From an uncultured Clostridia bacterium (lineage in GTDB: Bacteria; Bacillota; Clostridia; Peptostreptococcales; Anaerovoracaceae): a DNA stretch of 14,127 bases. Of the stretch, positions 7,606-14,127 are shown piece by piece (the first letter of the stretch is position 1; each line of letters starts with the position of its first letter). A program made the translations under genes and the position numbers. The notes under the pieces are model-generated. The model saw nothing but the letters and a program-made list of their open reading frames with translations, was not told where the DNA came from and did no database searches. The stretch lies in assembly GCA_938009115.1 (NCBI GenBank), contig CALLHZ010000111.1:1-14127 (forward strand), written 5' to 3'.

Positions 7606-7956
7606 CTATTGATGTCCTTCCTTCGGGACGATACAGATCAGCACCAGCTTCTCTTTCCCGGTGTTTTTGAACTGGTGGGTTTCTCCCGGCGGGATACATG
7701 CCACCGTTCCTTTTTTGATGGGATTTTCTTTCCCGTTGATCATCAGGATCCCCTCGCCCTCGATGATATAGTTGATATGGGGCCAGGGGTGGTTGTGCAG
7801 TGGAGAATAGCCTTCTTCTCCGATTTCCACGCCTCTCATCACATGGCTGTCCCAACCCTCTTCAGGGCCGATCAAAACCTTGATCGAAGCATCCCGGACA
7901 GTAGGGTCGCTCATAACATTTTTATTGATTGCATCCATTTCGCGTATGATCGCCAT
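7606..7956 (-). CDS. Small cupin-domain protein
   Basis: A 116-residue single-domain cupin. Motif 1 has His54, His56 and His60 (HNHPWPH), so the usual Glu ligand seems replaced by His60. Motif 2 matches the consensus exactly: G83-x5-P-x-G91-x2-His94-x3-Asn98. A four-His metal centre is therefore predicted. Such stand-alone cupins may be dioxygenases, isomerases or simply binding proteins; nothing here fixes the substrate. There is no signal peptide. The ATG is preceded by AAAGGAG. The gene is 21 bases downstream of the ene-reductase and 31 bases upstream of the diguanylate cyclase, so the three are very likely co-transcribed. Confidence 0.9.
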   Translation of the reverse strand: MAIIREMDAINKNVMSDPTVRDASIKVLIGPEEGWDSHVMRGVEIGEEGYSPLHNHPWPHINYIIEGEGILMINGKENPIKKGTVACIPPGETHQFKNTGKEKLVLICIVPKEGHQ

Positions 7957-7977
7957 TGTTTACTCCTTTGCTTTCAG

Positions 7978-9006
7978 CTATTTCTTACGGTCTGCTCTTT
8001 TGTAGGGCTCCGGCCATTCCACATCTGCCCCCAGCGCGCGGGCCGCGTGTAGCGGCCAGTAGGGATTCCGCAGCAGCTCACGCCCCAGAAAAACCTGATC
8101 TGCCCTGCTCTCTTCCACGATATGATTCACTTCGACGGCGTCGGTGAGCAGCCCGCCAGCCACTACCGGAAGTCCCGTCATCGTCCGGATCACTTCTGCA
8201 TGAGGCACCTGATAGCCGGGAAAGGCCTTCGGCACCACATTGATGAGTCCGCCGGTGCTCACATTCACGGAGTCGATCCCTTTGTCCTTCACTAAATTCA
8301 GCATGGCCGCCAGATCCTCCGCCCGGTTTCCGCCTTCTCCGTAATCTTCTGCGGTGATCCGGACTTCAACAGGCTTTTCCCGGGGCCATACGGACCGGAC
8401 CGCATCCAATACCTCGCCAAGAAAGCGGACCCGGTTTTCATGGCAGCCGCCGTACTCGTCCTGCCGCCGGTTGGTCAAGGGAGAAAGAAATTCGTTGAGC
8501 AGGTAGCCGTGGGCGGCGTGGATCTGGATCAGGTCAAAGCCCGCTTTTTCGGCGCGGATCGCAGCGTTTTCAAACTGCGCTGCGGTTTCAGCGATATCCC
8601 CTTTCGCCATCGCTTTGGGCACCCCGGAATTCTCATCGTAGGGAATGGCGGAAGGCGCTTCGATCTCCATTCCGGCTGCCTCGCATTTGCGGCCGCCGTG
8701 ATTCAGCTGGATGCCGATTTTGGCGCCGTTGTCATGAACAGCCTTCACGATGGCGGCCAGCCCCGGGATATGGGCATCCTCCCAAATCCCAAGATCATTG
8801 GAGGTGAGCCGGCCTTCCGGGGAGACGGCGGTGGCCTCGATCACGATGAGCCCCGCGCCGCCTACCGCCCGGGTGGCATAGTGCAGTATGTGCCAGTCCG
8901 TCGCCATGCCGGTCTTTGGCGCCACGTACATGCACATAGGCGGCATCACGATGCGGTTCTTAAGGGTGAGGTTCTTTATTTTATATTCAGTAAACAGGTT
9001 CATCAT
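7978..9006 (-). CDS. NADH:flavin oxidoreductase, Old Yellow Enzyme family (YqjM-like ene-reductase)
   Basis: A 342-residue FMN-dependent TIM-barrel enzyme that reduces activated C=C bonds with NAD(P)H. Features of the YqjM-like (thermophilic-type) class are visible: Cys25 and Tyr27 in MPPMCMY (the redox-tuning Cys), Gln100 in IQLNHGGRK, the substrate-binding pair His163 and His166 followed by Tyr168 in HAAHGY, NEFLSPLTNRR, Arg216 in VEVRIT, and the phosphate-binding GG at 284-285 with GRELLRNPYW near the C-terminus. There is no extra Fe-S/FAD domain, so it is not a 2,4-dienoyl-CoA reductase. Length is normal. Two ATGs stand side by side; the first (9006) is nine bases after GGAG. It leads the trio with the cupin and diguanylate cyclase and lies 33 bases after the RND pump gene. 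A role in detoxifying electrophiles is the common suggestion for YqjM relatives. Confidence 0.95.
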   Translation of the reverse strand: MMNLFTEYKIKNLTLKNRIVMPPMCMYVAPKTGMATDWHILHYATRAVGGAGLIVIEATAVSPEGRLTSNDLGIWEDAHIPGLAAIVKAVHDNGAKIGIQLNHGGRKCEAAGMEIEAPSAIPYDENSGVPKAMAKGDIAETAAQFENAAIRAEKAGFDLIQIHAAHGYLLNEFLSPLTNRRQDEYGGCHENRVRFLGEVLDAVRSVWPREKPVEVRITAEDYGEGGNRAEDLAAMLNLVKDKGIDSVNVSTGGLINVVPKAFPGYQVPHAEVIRTMTGLPVVAGGLLTDAVEVNHIVEESRADQVFLGRELLRNPYWPLHAARALGADVEWPEPYKRADRKK

Positions 9007-9038
9007 TCTTTTCTGCTCCTTTTCGTTAAATTATTCCC

Positions 9039-9047
9039 ATTATACCA
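9039..9047 (-). promoter_or_regulatory. Extended -10 promoter of the ene-reductase/cupin/cyclase operon
   Basis: The minus strand reads TGGTATAAT, a perfect TATAAT (9044-9039) with a TG-N extension. It overlaps the stop codon of the RND pump gene. The -35 region (GTCGAC at 17-base spacing) is poor, which an extended -10 can tolerate. The predicted start lies about 25 bases before the ene-reductase ATG. Confidence 0.65.
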
Positions 9048-12000
9048 CAGGAGACGGCGGGGTCGACGGCGAAATAGAACCTTCTGCGTCGAACTGCGCG
9101 ACACCCCACTTCTTGCGCACGCTGCGGCTTGACTCCTCGATAAAAGAAAACAGAACCGGTATCATAATCAAGGTCAAAAACGTCGATGCGGTGATCCCCC
9201 CAATGATGCTGATGGATAACGGCGAAAGCTTCTCTGAGCCTAAAGCGAGCTCCAAAGCCAACGGCATCATCCCTGCAATATCCGAAAGCGCTGTCATCAT
9301 GATCGGACGAAAACGCAGACGCACTGCGTCAAGGATCGCCTCATCCCCCTGCCTTCCTTCTTTTCGCTGCGCAACAATAAAATCAACGAGCAAAATAGCA
9401 TTGTTGACAACCGTTCCGGCCAATAATATAAACCCTAACAAAACAGGCATCGATATGTACTTGCCGGTCAACAGCAACGCCACGGCAACTCCGATCAACA
9501 TCAAAGGGATCGCTGCCATAATAGTAAGTGGATGAACGAAGGATTTAAATTGGCTGAGCAGAAGAAGATAAACAAAAATGACCGCGAGAACCAAGGAGAA
9601 TCTTAAATTCCCCACAGAATCCATCAAATCCGTTTGTTCTCCGGCAATGACGACCGCATATCCGTCCGGCAGAGGCGTTCCGTCAACCAGCGTTTTGATC
9701 TCGCCGATTACATGGCTAAAGGCCCGATCTTGTGTAAACCCGTAAATATCCAGCGTGTATTCCATGTTTTCCCGTGTGACCAGATTTGGACGTTCCTCCA
9801 CACTGATTTCCCCAAGCTCCCGAAGCGGGACTTTGATCCCGTTGGGCGAGATGACAGTTGTCCCAAGCAAATCGCTCAGGCTGTTTCTCTCTTCTTCTTC
9901 GTATCGCACTACGATGGCGGCTTGCCTGTCTTCGCCAAGATCCAGATTACCCGCTTCTTTACCCTGCAGATCCATAAAGAGCTGATTGGCCACAGCTTGG
10001 GGTGTCAATCCCAGCTCGGCCAAACGGCGGTCGTTTAACTGCAATCGGACTTCAGGATTTGCGCTGTGCCAGCTTCGATAGATATTGACCGTCCCCGGAA
10101 TGAGTTTGATGCTTTCTTCCAGACCGTTGGCGATATAGTCGAGCACCTCTTGATTGGAGCCGCTGATCCGCAAATCGATCGGCGCCACGGTGGAAGCCAC
10201 TGCGGTGCTGCCGGATTCTTTGATCACCAAGGAACGGATTCCGGGTATTTGATTGATTTTATTTCTCAATCGTTCTTCGATATGCCAGATCGTTTCCTCT
10301 CTGTCCTTGCGAGATGTCAGGGTAACCGTAAAATAACCCTGGTTAACACCCAAGGCTCCTGTCTCGCCAAGGAAATGGCCTCCGGGCTCATAACCTGCCT
10401 GCACACTGCTTATGACAACCTCCGGTTCGCGATCCAACAGCGTTTCAATCTCTTCCAGGATCTCGTTCGTCTGCTGAAGGGTAAACGATGGATCTGCCTC
10501 CACTGCAATCGTAAAGGTCCCGGAATCGATTCTGGGGAATACCTCCAAACCAATATTCAGAAAGAGTACGACACTGGCCAACAGTAGAATAAGACTGCCC
10601 AAAAGGACTGTCTTTTTACGTGTCAAAAACACTTTCAGCGCAGCGAGATAGTACTCCTTTACGGCATTCAGAACACGATGGAACGGCGCCGCCATATATT
10701 TGGTCAAATAATAGTCCGCCTTTTTTAGCATCGTTCCCTTATGCCAAAGGATCAATAATAGCGGCACGACTGTCACAGCGACGACATACGATGCCGTCAG
10801 TGTAAAGATCATCGTTTTGGCCAGAGGACCAAATACTTTACCGATAAAGCTTTCGATAAACAACAGCGGAATCAGGACGATCAGCGTGGTCCCGGTCCCA
10901 GCCAGGATAGACAGCATGATTTCCTGTGTCCCCTCTATCGCTGCGCTTTTCATGTCTTTGCACAACTCATTATGATGCCTCATGATATTTTCCACGACCA
11001 CAATAGAGTTATCCACGACAAAGCCCATGCTTAAAATCAACGCAGACAACGTGATCATATCCAGTGGAAGCCCGAATGCCTTCATCAGACCCAGGGAGCT
11101 GAGAAAAGACAGAGGCATCGACAAGGCTACGATAATGGATTCATTCATGCTGCTGATGAACAGCATCAAAATCAAAAATGTCATAAAAACAGCCGCGATC
11201 ATGCTGCTTGTCATATTGTTCATGACCTGATTTGTAAATACCGCGTCATCGTTTGCCACAGTAAAACGGACGCCGGGATATTTCGTTTCCAGAAAGCGCA
11301 TTTGTTCCAGCACTGCTTCGGCAGTCTCCACTGTGTTGGCGTCACTCTTTTTAATGATTTGCATGGAAATAGCTTCTTTGCCGTTGACCTTGAAAAGGCT
11401 CCTTTGCTCGCTTTCGCTTTCTTCGATAGTCGCAATATCCTTCAGAAAAATAGTCTGTCCGTTATGCTCGGATAGGATCAAATGATCCAAATCCTGCAAA
11501 GTCGCAAATTTTTCATCGACCCGAATCAGGTTTTCTCCGGTGGTTTCCGTAACCCTGCCCGCCGACGCAGCCACATTATATTGAGCCAACGCATTGCTGA
11601 CCATTTGAGAGGTGATGTTGTACGCCACGATGTCATTTTTATTCAGATACACATTGATTTGCTTTTCGTGGCCGCCAAACACATCGACAGCAGCCACGGA
11701 GTCAATTTGCTGGAATTTGTTTTTCAACTCATTGTCAGCCAGCGCCCTGATTTCCGCCAGCGTCATTTTGTCGCTCTCAAGCGCCAGCGTCAGGATCGGC
11801 TTGTCAGAAGTGCTGAACTTCACAACTTGAGGCCTTTGCGCCATAACTGGCAGTTTATTTGCCACCCTTGCGACAGCATTTTCGATATCCAGCGCTGCTT
11901 CATCGACATTGATCTCATAATAAAATTCGACTTTGATCAGAGATAAATCGCTCTGAGAAGTCGATTTGACTTTTTTTACACCATCCACTAAAAAGATCTC

Positions 12001-12207
12001 TTCTTCCAGGATTTCGGTAACATTTTCTCCGACATCCTGGGCCGAAGCGCCCGGATAATTTGTCATGACACTCACGGAAGGAGGCGCCGTATCCGGCATC
12101 AATTGGACATTCAAAGTGTTCTTGGCATAGATCCCCAGAAATATGACACTGATGATCAACGCAAAAATAGTATATTTGTTTTTTATCGAAAAGTTCGTCC
12201 AATTCAA
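9040..12207 (-). CDS. RND-family efflux pump (AcrB/SwrC-like)
   Basis: A 1055-residue proton-driven efflux transporter with the duplicated RND layout. One transmembrane helix lies at about 12-29, followed by a large extracytoplasmic domain (30-334), helices 2-6 (335-486), helix 7 (534-552), a second large domain (553-866) and helices 8-12 (867-1022). Helix 4 has VVDNSIVVVEN with Asp399-Asn400, where AcrB has two Asp. Helix 10 has GTVVNNAILLVDF with Asn935 where AcrB has the relay Lys. Both differences are usual in Gram-positive RND pumps such as SwrC. The start is a TTG overlapping the adaptor stop (TTGA), with AAAGGGG ten bases upstream; starting at the next Met would delete helix 1. With the adaptor it forms a TetR-controlled efflux unit, with no TolC-like channel in view. 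Substrates are unknown. Confidence 0.95.
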   Translation of the reverse strand: MNWTNFSIKNKYTIFALIISVIFLGIYAKNTLNVQLMPDTAPPSVSVMTNYPGASAQDVGENVTEILEEEIFLVDGVKKVKSTSQSDLSLIKVEFYYEINVDEAALDIENAVARVANKLPVMAQRPQVVKFSTSDKPILTLALESDKMTLAEIRALADNELKNKFQQIDSVAAVDVFGGHEKQINVYLNKNDIVAYNITSQMVSNALAQYNVAASAGRVTETTGENLIRVDEKFATLQDLDHLILSEHNGQTIFLKDIATIEESESEQRSLFKVNGKEAISMQIIKKSDANTVETAEAVLEQMRFLETKYPGVRFTVANDDAVFTNQVMNNMTSSMIAAVFMTFLILMLFISSMNESIIVALSMPLSFLSSLGLMKAFGLPLDMITLSALILSMGFVVDNSIVVVENIMRHHNELCKDMKSAAIEGTQEIMLSILAGTGTTLIVLIPLLFIESFIGKVFGPLAKTMIFTLTASYVVAVTVVPLLLILWHKGTMLKKADYYLTKYMAAPFHRVLNAVKEYYLAALKVFLTRKKTVLLGSLILLLASVVLFLNIGLEVFPRIDSGTFTIAVEADPSFTLQQTNEILEEIETLLDREPEVVISSVQAGYEPGGHFLGETGALGVNQGYFTVTLTSRKDREETIWHIEERLRNKINQIPGIRSLVIKESGSTAVASTVAPIDLRISGSNQEVLDYIANGLEESIKLIPGTVNIYRSWHSANPEVRLQLNDRRLAELGLTPQAVANQLFMDLQGKEAGNLDLGEDRQAAIVVRYEEEERNSLSDLLGTTVISPNGIKVPLRELGEISVEERPNLVTRENMEYTLDIYGFTQDRAFSHVIGEIKTLVDGTPLPDGYAVVIAGEQTDLMDSVGNLRFSLVLAVIFVYLLLLSQFKSFVHPLTIMAAIPLMLIGVAVALLLTGKYISMPVLLGFILLAGTVVNNAILLVDFIVAQRKEGRQGDEAILDAVRLRFRPIMMTALSDIAGMMPLALELALGSEKLSPLSISIIGGITASTFLTLIMIPVLFSFIEESSRSVRKKWGVAQFDAEGSISPSTPPSPVV

Positions 12208-13319
12208 TTCGTTTCAACCCCTTTGTAGGCGAATACTTTATCGCCGCTTTCCAAATTGATGGGCGCGCTAAGGATCACTTGCTCTCCAATCTTGACACCC
12301 TCGATGATTTCAGCAAATATTCCGTTGTTTAATCCAACCTTTACTTCTCTTGCCTGGGCTGTCCCCTCTTGATACACATACACCACAGTCCCTTCGGAAT
12401 GATCGTTCAACGCTTCCGCCGGCACAATAACAGCGTCAGTTTTTTCGCCTTTGATGACCGCCACACTTACACTCATGTTGGGCAACAAGTATTCGTATCC
12501 GGGCGGGATCACAATTTCAACATTCGCTGTGCGTGTTTGAGGATGTAAGAATGGCGCGATCGCGGACACAGTGCCTTCCACGGGCTCCGTTCCCTGCTCT
12601 CCGGGGATTTGAAGCAGCACACGGGACCCGACGGCCACAGCGGGCAAATCTTTTTCGATGACCGCTGTTTCTACGATCAAATCATCCGCCTCTGAAACAG
12701 AACAGACGATCTGTCCCGGTTGAACCATTTCACCCTCTTGTCCGTGCAGCGTTCTGACGCTGCCGTCATAGGGCGCGTAAATACGCGCGTTGTTTATTGA
12801 AACCTCTATTTCATTGATGACGGCCAAGGTCTCCTGATACGCCACCGCCGCAGACTGATATTGATATTCAGCATTCAAAAGCTGCTGATGGGAAACCGCT
12901 CCTTCGTCGTACAGCATGCGATATTTGTCCGCCTGATCCTTCAAATAATCCGCGTTCAGCTTGGCTCCAGCTACCTTTTGCCGAGCGATCGCTTGCCTTG
13001 CCACAAAGTCTTCTGTATTCAGCTCTGCTATGAGCTGACCTTCGAGCAACGGATCTCCCTCAGCCACATAGATCGTTTGAATGATACCAGGCGATCGAAA
13101 AGAAAGATCCGCCTGATTTTTGCTTATCACTGTACCCATATAGTTCAAAGATTCACGGATATCGCCGTTTTTCACCAAGCGCACTTCGACCGGAATGCCC
13201 AAAGAATCCACGCGTTCCGATTCGACGCCTGTCGCTTGTTGTCTGCCGGAGATTATAAAGAACAGTATCAATAAAACTGTCATTGCTCCGCTGAATTTGA
13301 TCATGTTTTTTTTACGCAT
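12204..13319 (-). CDS. RND efflux adaptor (HlyD/AcrA-type periplasmic-adaptor family)
   Basis: A 371-residue membrane fusion protein. Residues 8-24 form an N-terminal membrane anchor after a basic start (MRKKNM); there is no lipobox Cys. The order is typical: split lipoyl half at about 74-106 (FRSPGIIQTIYVAEGDPLLEGQLIAEL), a helical hairpin at about 108-177, the second lipoyl half at 178-208 (IYAPYDGSVRTLHGQEGEMVQPGQ), a beta-barrel domain (about 212-290) and a membrane-proximal C-terminal domain (to 371). It would link the pump's extracellular domains to the cell wall or surface. The ATG has GGAGG seven bases upstream. Its stop overlaps the pump start by 4 bases, so the two are translationally coupled. 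A long palindrome lies directly upstream. Confidence 0.94.
   Translation of the reverse strand: MRKKNMIKFSGAMTVLLILFFIISGRQQATGVESERVDSLGIPVEVRLVKNGDIRESLNYMGTVISKNQADLSFRSPGIIQTIYVAEGDPLLEGQLIAELNTEDFVARQAIARQKVAGAKLNADYLKDQADKYRMLYDEGAVSHQQLLNAEYQYQSAAVAYQETLAVINEIEVSINNARIYAPYDGSVRTLHGQEGEMVQPGQIVCSVSEADDLIVETAVIEKDLPAVAVGSRVLLQIPGEQGTEPVEGTVSAIAPFLHPQTRTANVEIVIPPGYEYLLPNMSVSVAVIKGEKTDAVIVPAEALNDHSEGTVVYVYQEGTAQAREVKVGLNNGIFAEIIEGVKIGEQVILSAPINLESGDKVFAYKGVETN
12218..12224 (-). promoter_or_regulatory. Ribosome binding site for the TTG start of the RND pump
   Basis: The minus strand reads AAAGGGG, ten bases before the TTG at 12207. Together with the 4-base overlap with the adaptor stop it supports a coupled TTG start for the pump. 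Confidence 0.55.
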
Positions 13320-13336
13320 TCAAAACTCCTCCAAAA

Positions 13337-13368
13337 GCCAATATGAGTGAGGTCTCATTCATATTGGC
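13337..13368. promoter_or_regulatory. TetR operator 1, long palindrome upstream of the efflux adaptor
   Basis: GCCAATATGA (13337-13346) and TCATATTGGC (13359-13368) are perfect 10-bp arms, and the bases between also pair except at two positions (14 of 16 pairs over 32 bp). The 18-bp core (13344-13361), read on the minus strand, is TGAATGAGACCTCACTCA, nearly identical to the core at the tetR promoter. It lies 17 bases before the adaptor ATG and overlaps no clear promoter; no convincing -35 is seen. It may repress a weak local promoter or act as a roadblock to read-through from tetR. Confidence 0.85.
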
Positions 13369-13384
13369 TGAAAAAAAATACCGA

Positions 13385-13948
13385 TCACCTCATTAATCCG
13401 GTCCGCAACAATCCGATCAGCTCCTCGGTGCCGCGATTCAACAAATGAACCTCTTTCGAGCTCAAAAACGCACTCATGGCTGCTTCCAGAAAACCGAAAA
13501 TCACCATGGACAGGATCTTCGGGTCACATTGCCTAAAATAACCTTCTTCCATCCCTTCTACGAAAATTTCTGAAAAAAGAGCAGAAAGCTTCGTGTACTT
13601 TTCCAATGGCATCAATTTGCTCCGGCTGGCAGTGACCTTCTCCGCCAAAACAATTCTGATGATATCGGGTTCCTTTTGTATCTCGTTAAAATGAAAATCC
13701 AACAATTCTTTGATTTTTAACAGTGGATCCTTATGACTGTCTTTCACTCTTTGATAGAATTCATACCTTTTCTGATATTCCACATCGAAGATATATTTGA
13801 GAATATCTTCTTTGTTAGAGAAGTAATTGTAGATCGTCCCCACGGCGAGTCCTGCTTCTTTGGCGATTTTATCGGTGGTCGCGGAAAAAAAGCCTTCGTC
13901 GGCTATTATTTTTACGGCAGCTTTTCTGATCAATTCCTTTTTAGGCAT
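13385..13948 (-). CDS. TetR family transcriptional regulator of the efflux genes
   Basis: A 187-residue repressor. The N-terminal DNA-binding domain (about 1-52) has the standard pattern IRKAAVKIIADEGF, then the helix-turn-helix TTDKIAKEAGLAVGTIYNYF and SNKEDIL. The remaining helical domain (about 55-187) would bind a small hydrophobic inducer and form the dimer; a FGFLEAAMSAF segment (151-161) resembles the acyl-CoA-responsive FadR/YsiA-like subgroup, but the ligand is not known. The ATG has AGGGAGGA upstream. The gene is first of the tetR-adaptor-pump cluster, all on one strand, with 65 bases between it and the adaptor. Two matching operators, one at its own promoter and one before the adaptor, point to autoregulation plus control of the pump. 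Its base composition is visibly more AT-rich than the ABC operon. Confidence 0.94.
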   Translation of the reverse strand: MPKKELIRKAAVKIIADEGFFSATTDKIAKEAGLAVGTIYNYFSNKEDILKYIFDVEYQKRYEFYQRVKDSHKDPLLKIKELLDFHFNEIQKEPDIIRIVLAEKVTASRSKLMPLEKYTKLSALFSEIFVEGMEEGYFRQCDPKILSMVIFGFLEAAMSAFLSSKEVHLLNRGTEELIGLLRTGLMR

Positions 13949-13961
13949 CGTCCGTCCTCCC

Positions 13962-13979
13962 TGAGTGAGACCTCATTCA
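13962..13979. promoter_or_regulatory. TetR operator 2 at the tetR promoter
   Basis: Read on the minus strand the site is TGAATGAGGTCTCACTCA, an imperfect palindrome in which 7 of 9 pairs match. It differs from the core of operator 1 at only the two central bases. It begins immediately downstream of the -10 of the tetR promoter, covering the transcription start, which is a classic position for repression. Confidence 0.85.
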
Positions 13980-13980
13980 T

Positions 13981-14009
13981 ATCCTATTGCACAGCGCCAG
14001 TTTTGTCAA
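13981..14009 (-). promoter_or_regulatory. Promoter of tetR (and probably the efflux genes)
   Basis: On the minus strand a perfect TTGACA (14009-14004) is followed by a 17-base spacer and TAGGAT (13986-13981, 4 of 6 matches). The -10 abuts TetR operator 2. The promoter starts only 7 bases after the stop codon of the exonuclease gene upstream. Confidence 0.8.
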
Positions 14010-14016
14010 GAGCCTG

Positions 14017-14127
14017 TTACGTTGGCGTACAACGGAAATAGTCGTCACCCAACGCATCCGCCAGATCAAAATGCTTCAGCACGCTGACCGTGCTCAACAC
14101 ATCCGCCAGGGCGTTGTGGGCACCGTC
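14017..14127 (-). CDS. DnaQ-like 3'-5' exonuclease, C-terminal fragment (rest outside window)
   Basis: The minus strand is open from the window edge to the TAA at 14019-14017, giving 36 residues. They begin DGAHNALADVLSTVSVL. This matches the Exo III motif of DEDDh exonucleases (His-x4-Asp with Asn-Ala-Leu-Ala between), seen in DnaQ-type proofreading subunits and related nucleases, and normally located near the C-terminus. The remaining 19 residues carry no recognisable motif. The first Exo motifs lie outside the window, so the precise family member is undetermined. It is followed within a few bases by the tetR promoter, and no terminator is visible between them. Confidence 0.72.
   Translation of the reverse strand, partial: DGAHNALADVLSTVSVLKHFDLADALGDDYFRCTPT

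Noticed and set aside
8440..9132. Long plus-strand open frame of 230 codons opposite the ene-reductase and pump end
   Set aside because: It is antisense to two clear genes, has no recognisable domain, and is rich in His/Arg/Gly as expected for a shadow of a GC-rich coding strand.
11141..11147. TCATTCA half-site resembling the TetR operator inside the pump gene
   Set aside because: Only one half matches and the other side shows no symmetric partner; seven-base matches are expected by chance.
11482..11946. Plus-strand open frame opposite the pump N-terminal region
   Set aside because: No domain, lies entirely antisense to a well-supported RND coding region.
13337..13380. Palindrome plus A-run read as a rho-independent terminator for tetR
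   Set aside because: On the coding (minus) strand the T-run precedes the hairpin and only TTT follows it, so it does not have terminator polarity; the near-copy at the tetR promoter favours an operator.

Overview
The window looks like chromosomal DNA of a low-to-moderate GC Gram-positive anaerobe of the Clostridia/Eubacteriales type. This is inferred from strong AGGAGG-like ribosome binding sites, a YtrA-type GntR/ABC locus, a YqjM-type flavin oxidoreductase, a lipoprotein signal with a C-G-G mature start, and an RND pump with an adaptor but no outer-membrane channel gene. The species cannot be named from this sequence. Genes are tightly packed. The longest non-coding stretch is about 158 bases (2958-3115), so there is no gene-free stretch above 300 bases. 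I saw no tRNA, rRNA, CRISPR array, IS element or integrase.

Left part (1-2957): the C-terminal part of an ABC-F ATPase (plus strand) runs convergently into a two-gene minus-strand unit, a rhodanese-domain lipoprotein followed by a PLP enzyme of the VC1184-like cysteine-desulfurase-fold family. The next gap carries back-to-back promoters. To its right is a plus-strand operon of overlapping genes: YtrA-type GntR repressor, ABC ATPase and ABC membrane subunit (3116-5020). A perfect 12+12 bp inverted repeat covers the start of this operon and is the likely autoregulatory operator. A strong bidirectional terminator (5039-5067) ends it.

Right part (5092-14127): everything is on the minus strand. 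Read in the direction of transcription it is: the tail of a DnaQ-like exonuclease; a TetR repressor; an RND efflux adaptor and pump; an ene-reductase, a cupin and a diguanylate cyclase with a cysteine-containing sensory N-terminus; then a DEAD-box RNA helicase with its own promoter. Two nearly identical 18-bp operators, one at the tetR promoter and one between tetR and the adaptor, suggest that TetR controls both itself and the pump. An extended -10 box overlapping the pump stop codon suggests that the ene-reductase/cupin/cyclase trio has its own promoter, although read-through from the pump is possible.

The parts most worth following up are the TetR twin operators with a FadR-like core, the ene-reductase/cupin/diguanylate cyclase trio with its C-x9-C-x2-C sensor, and the pairing of a rhodanese lipoprotein with a desulfurase-fold enzyme that seems to lack the catalytic cysteine. 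Sampled lines suggest the tetR region is much more AT-rich than the ABC operon.
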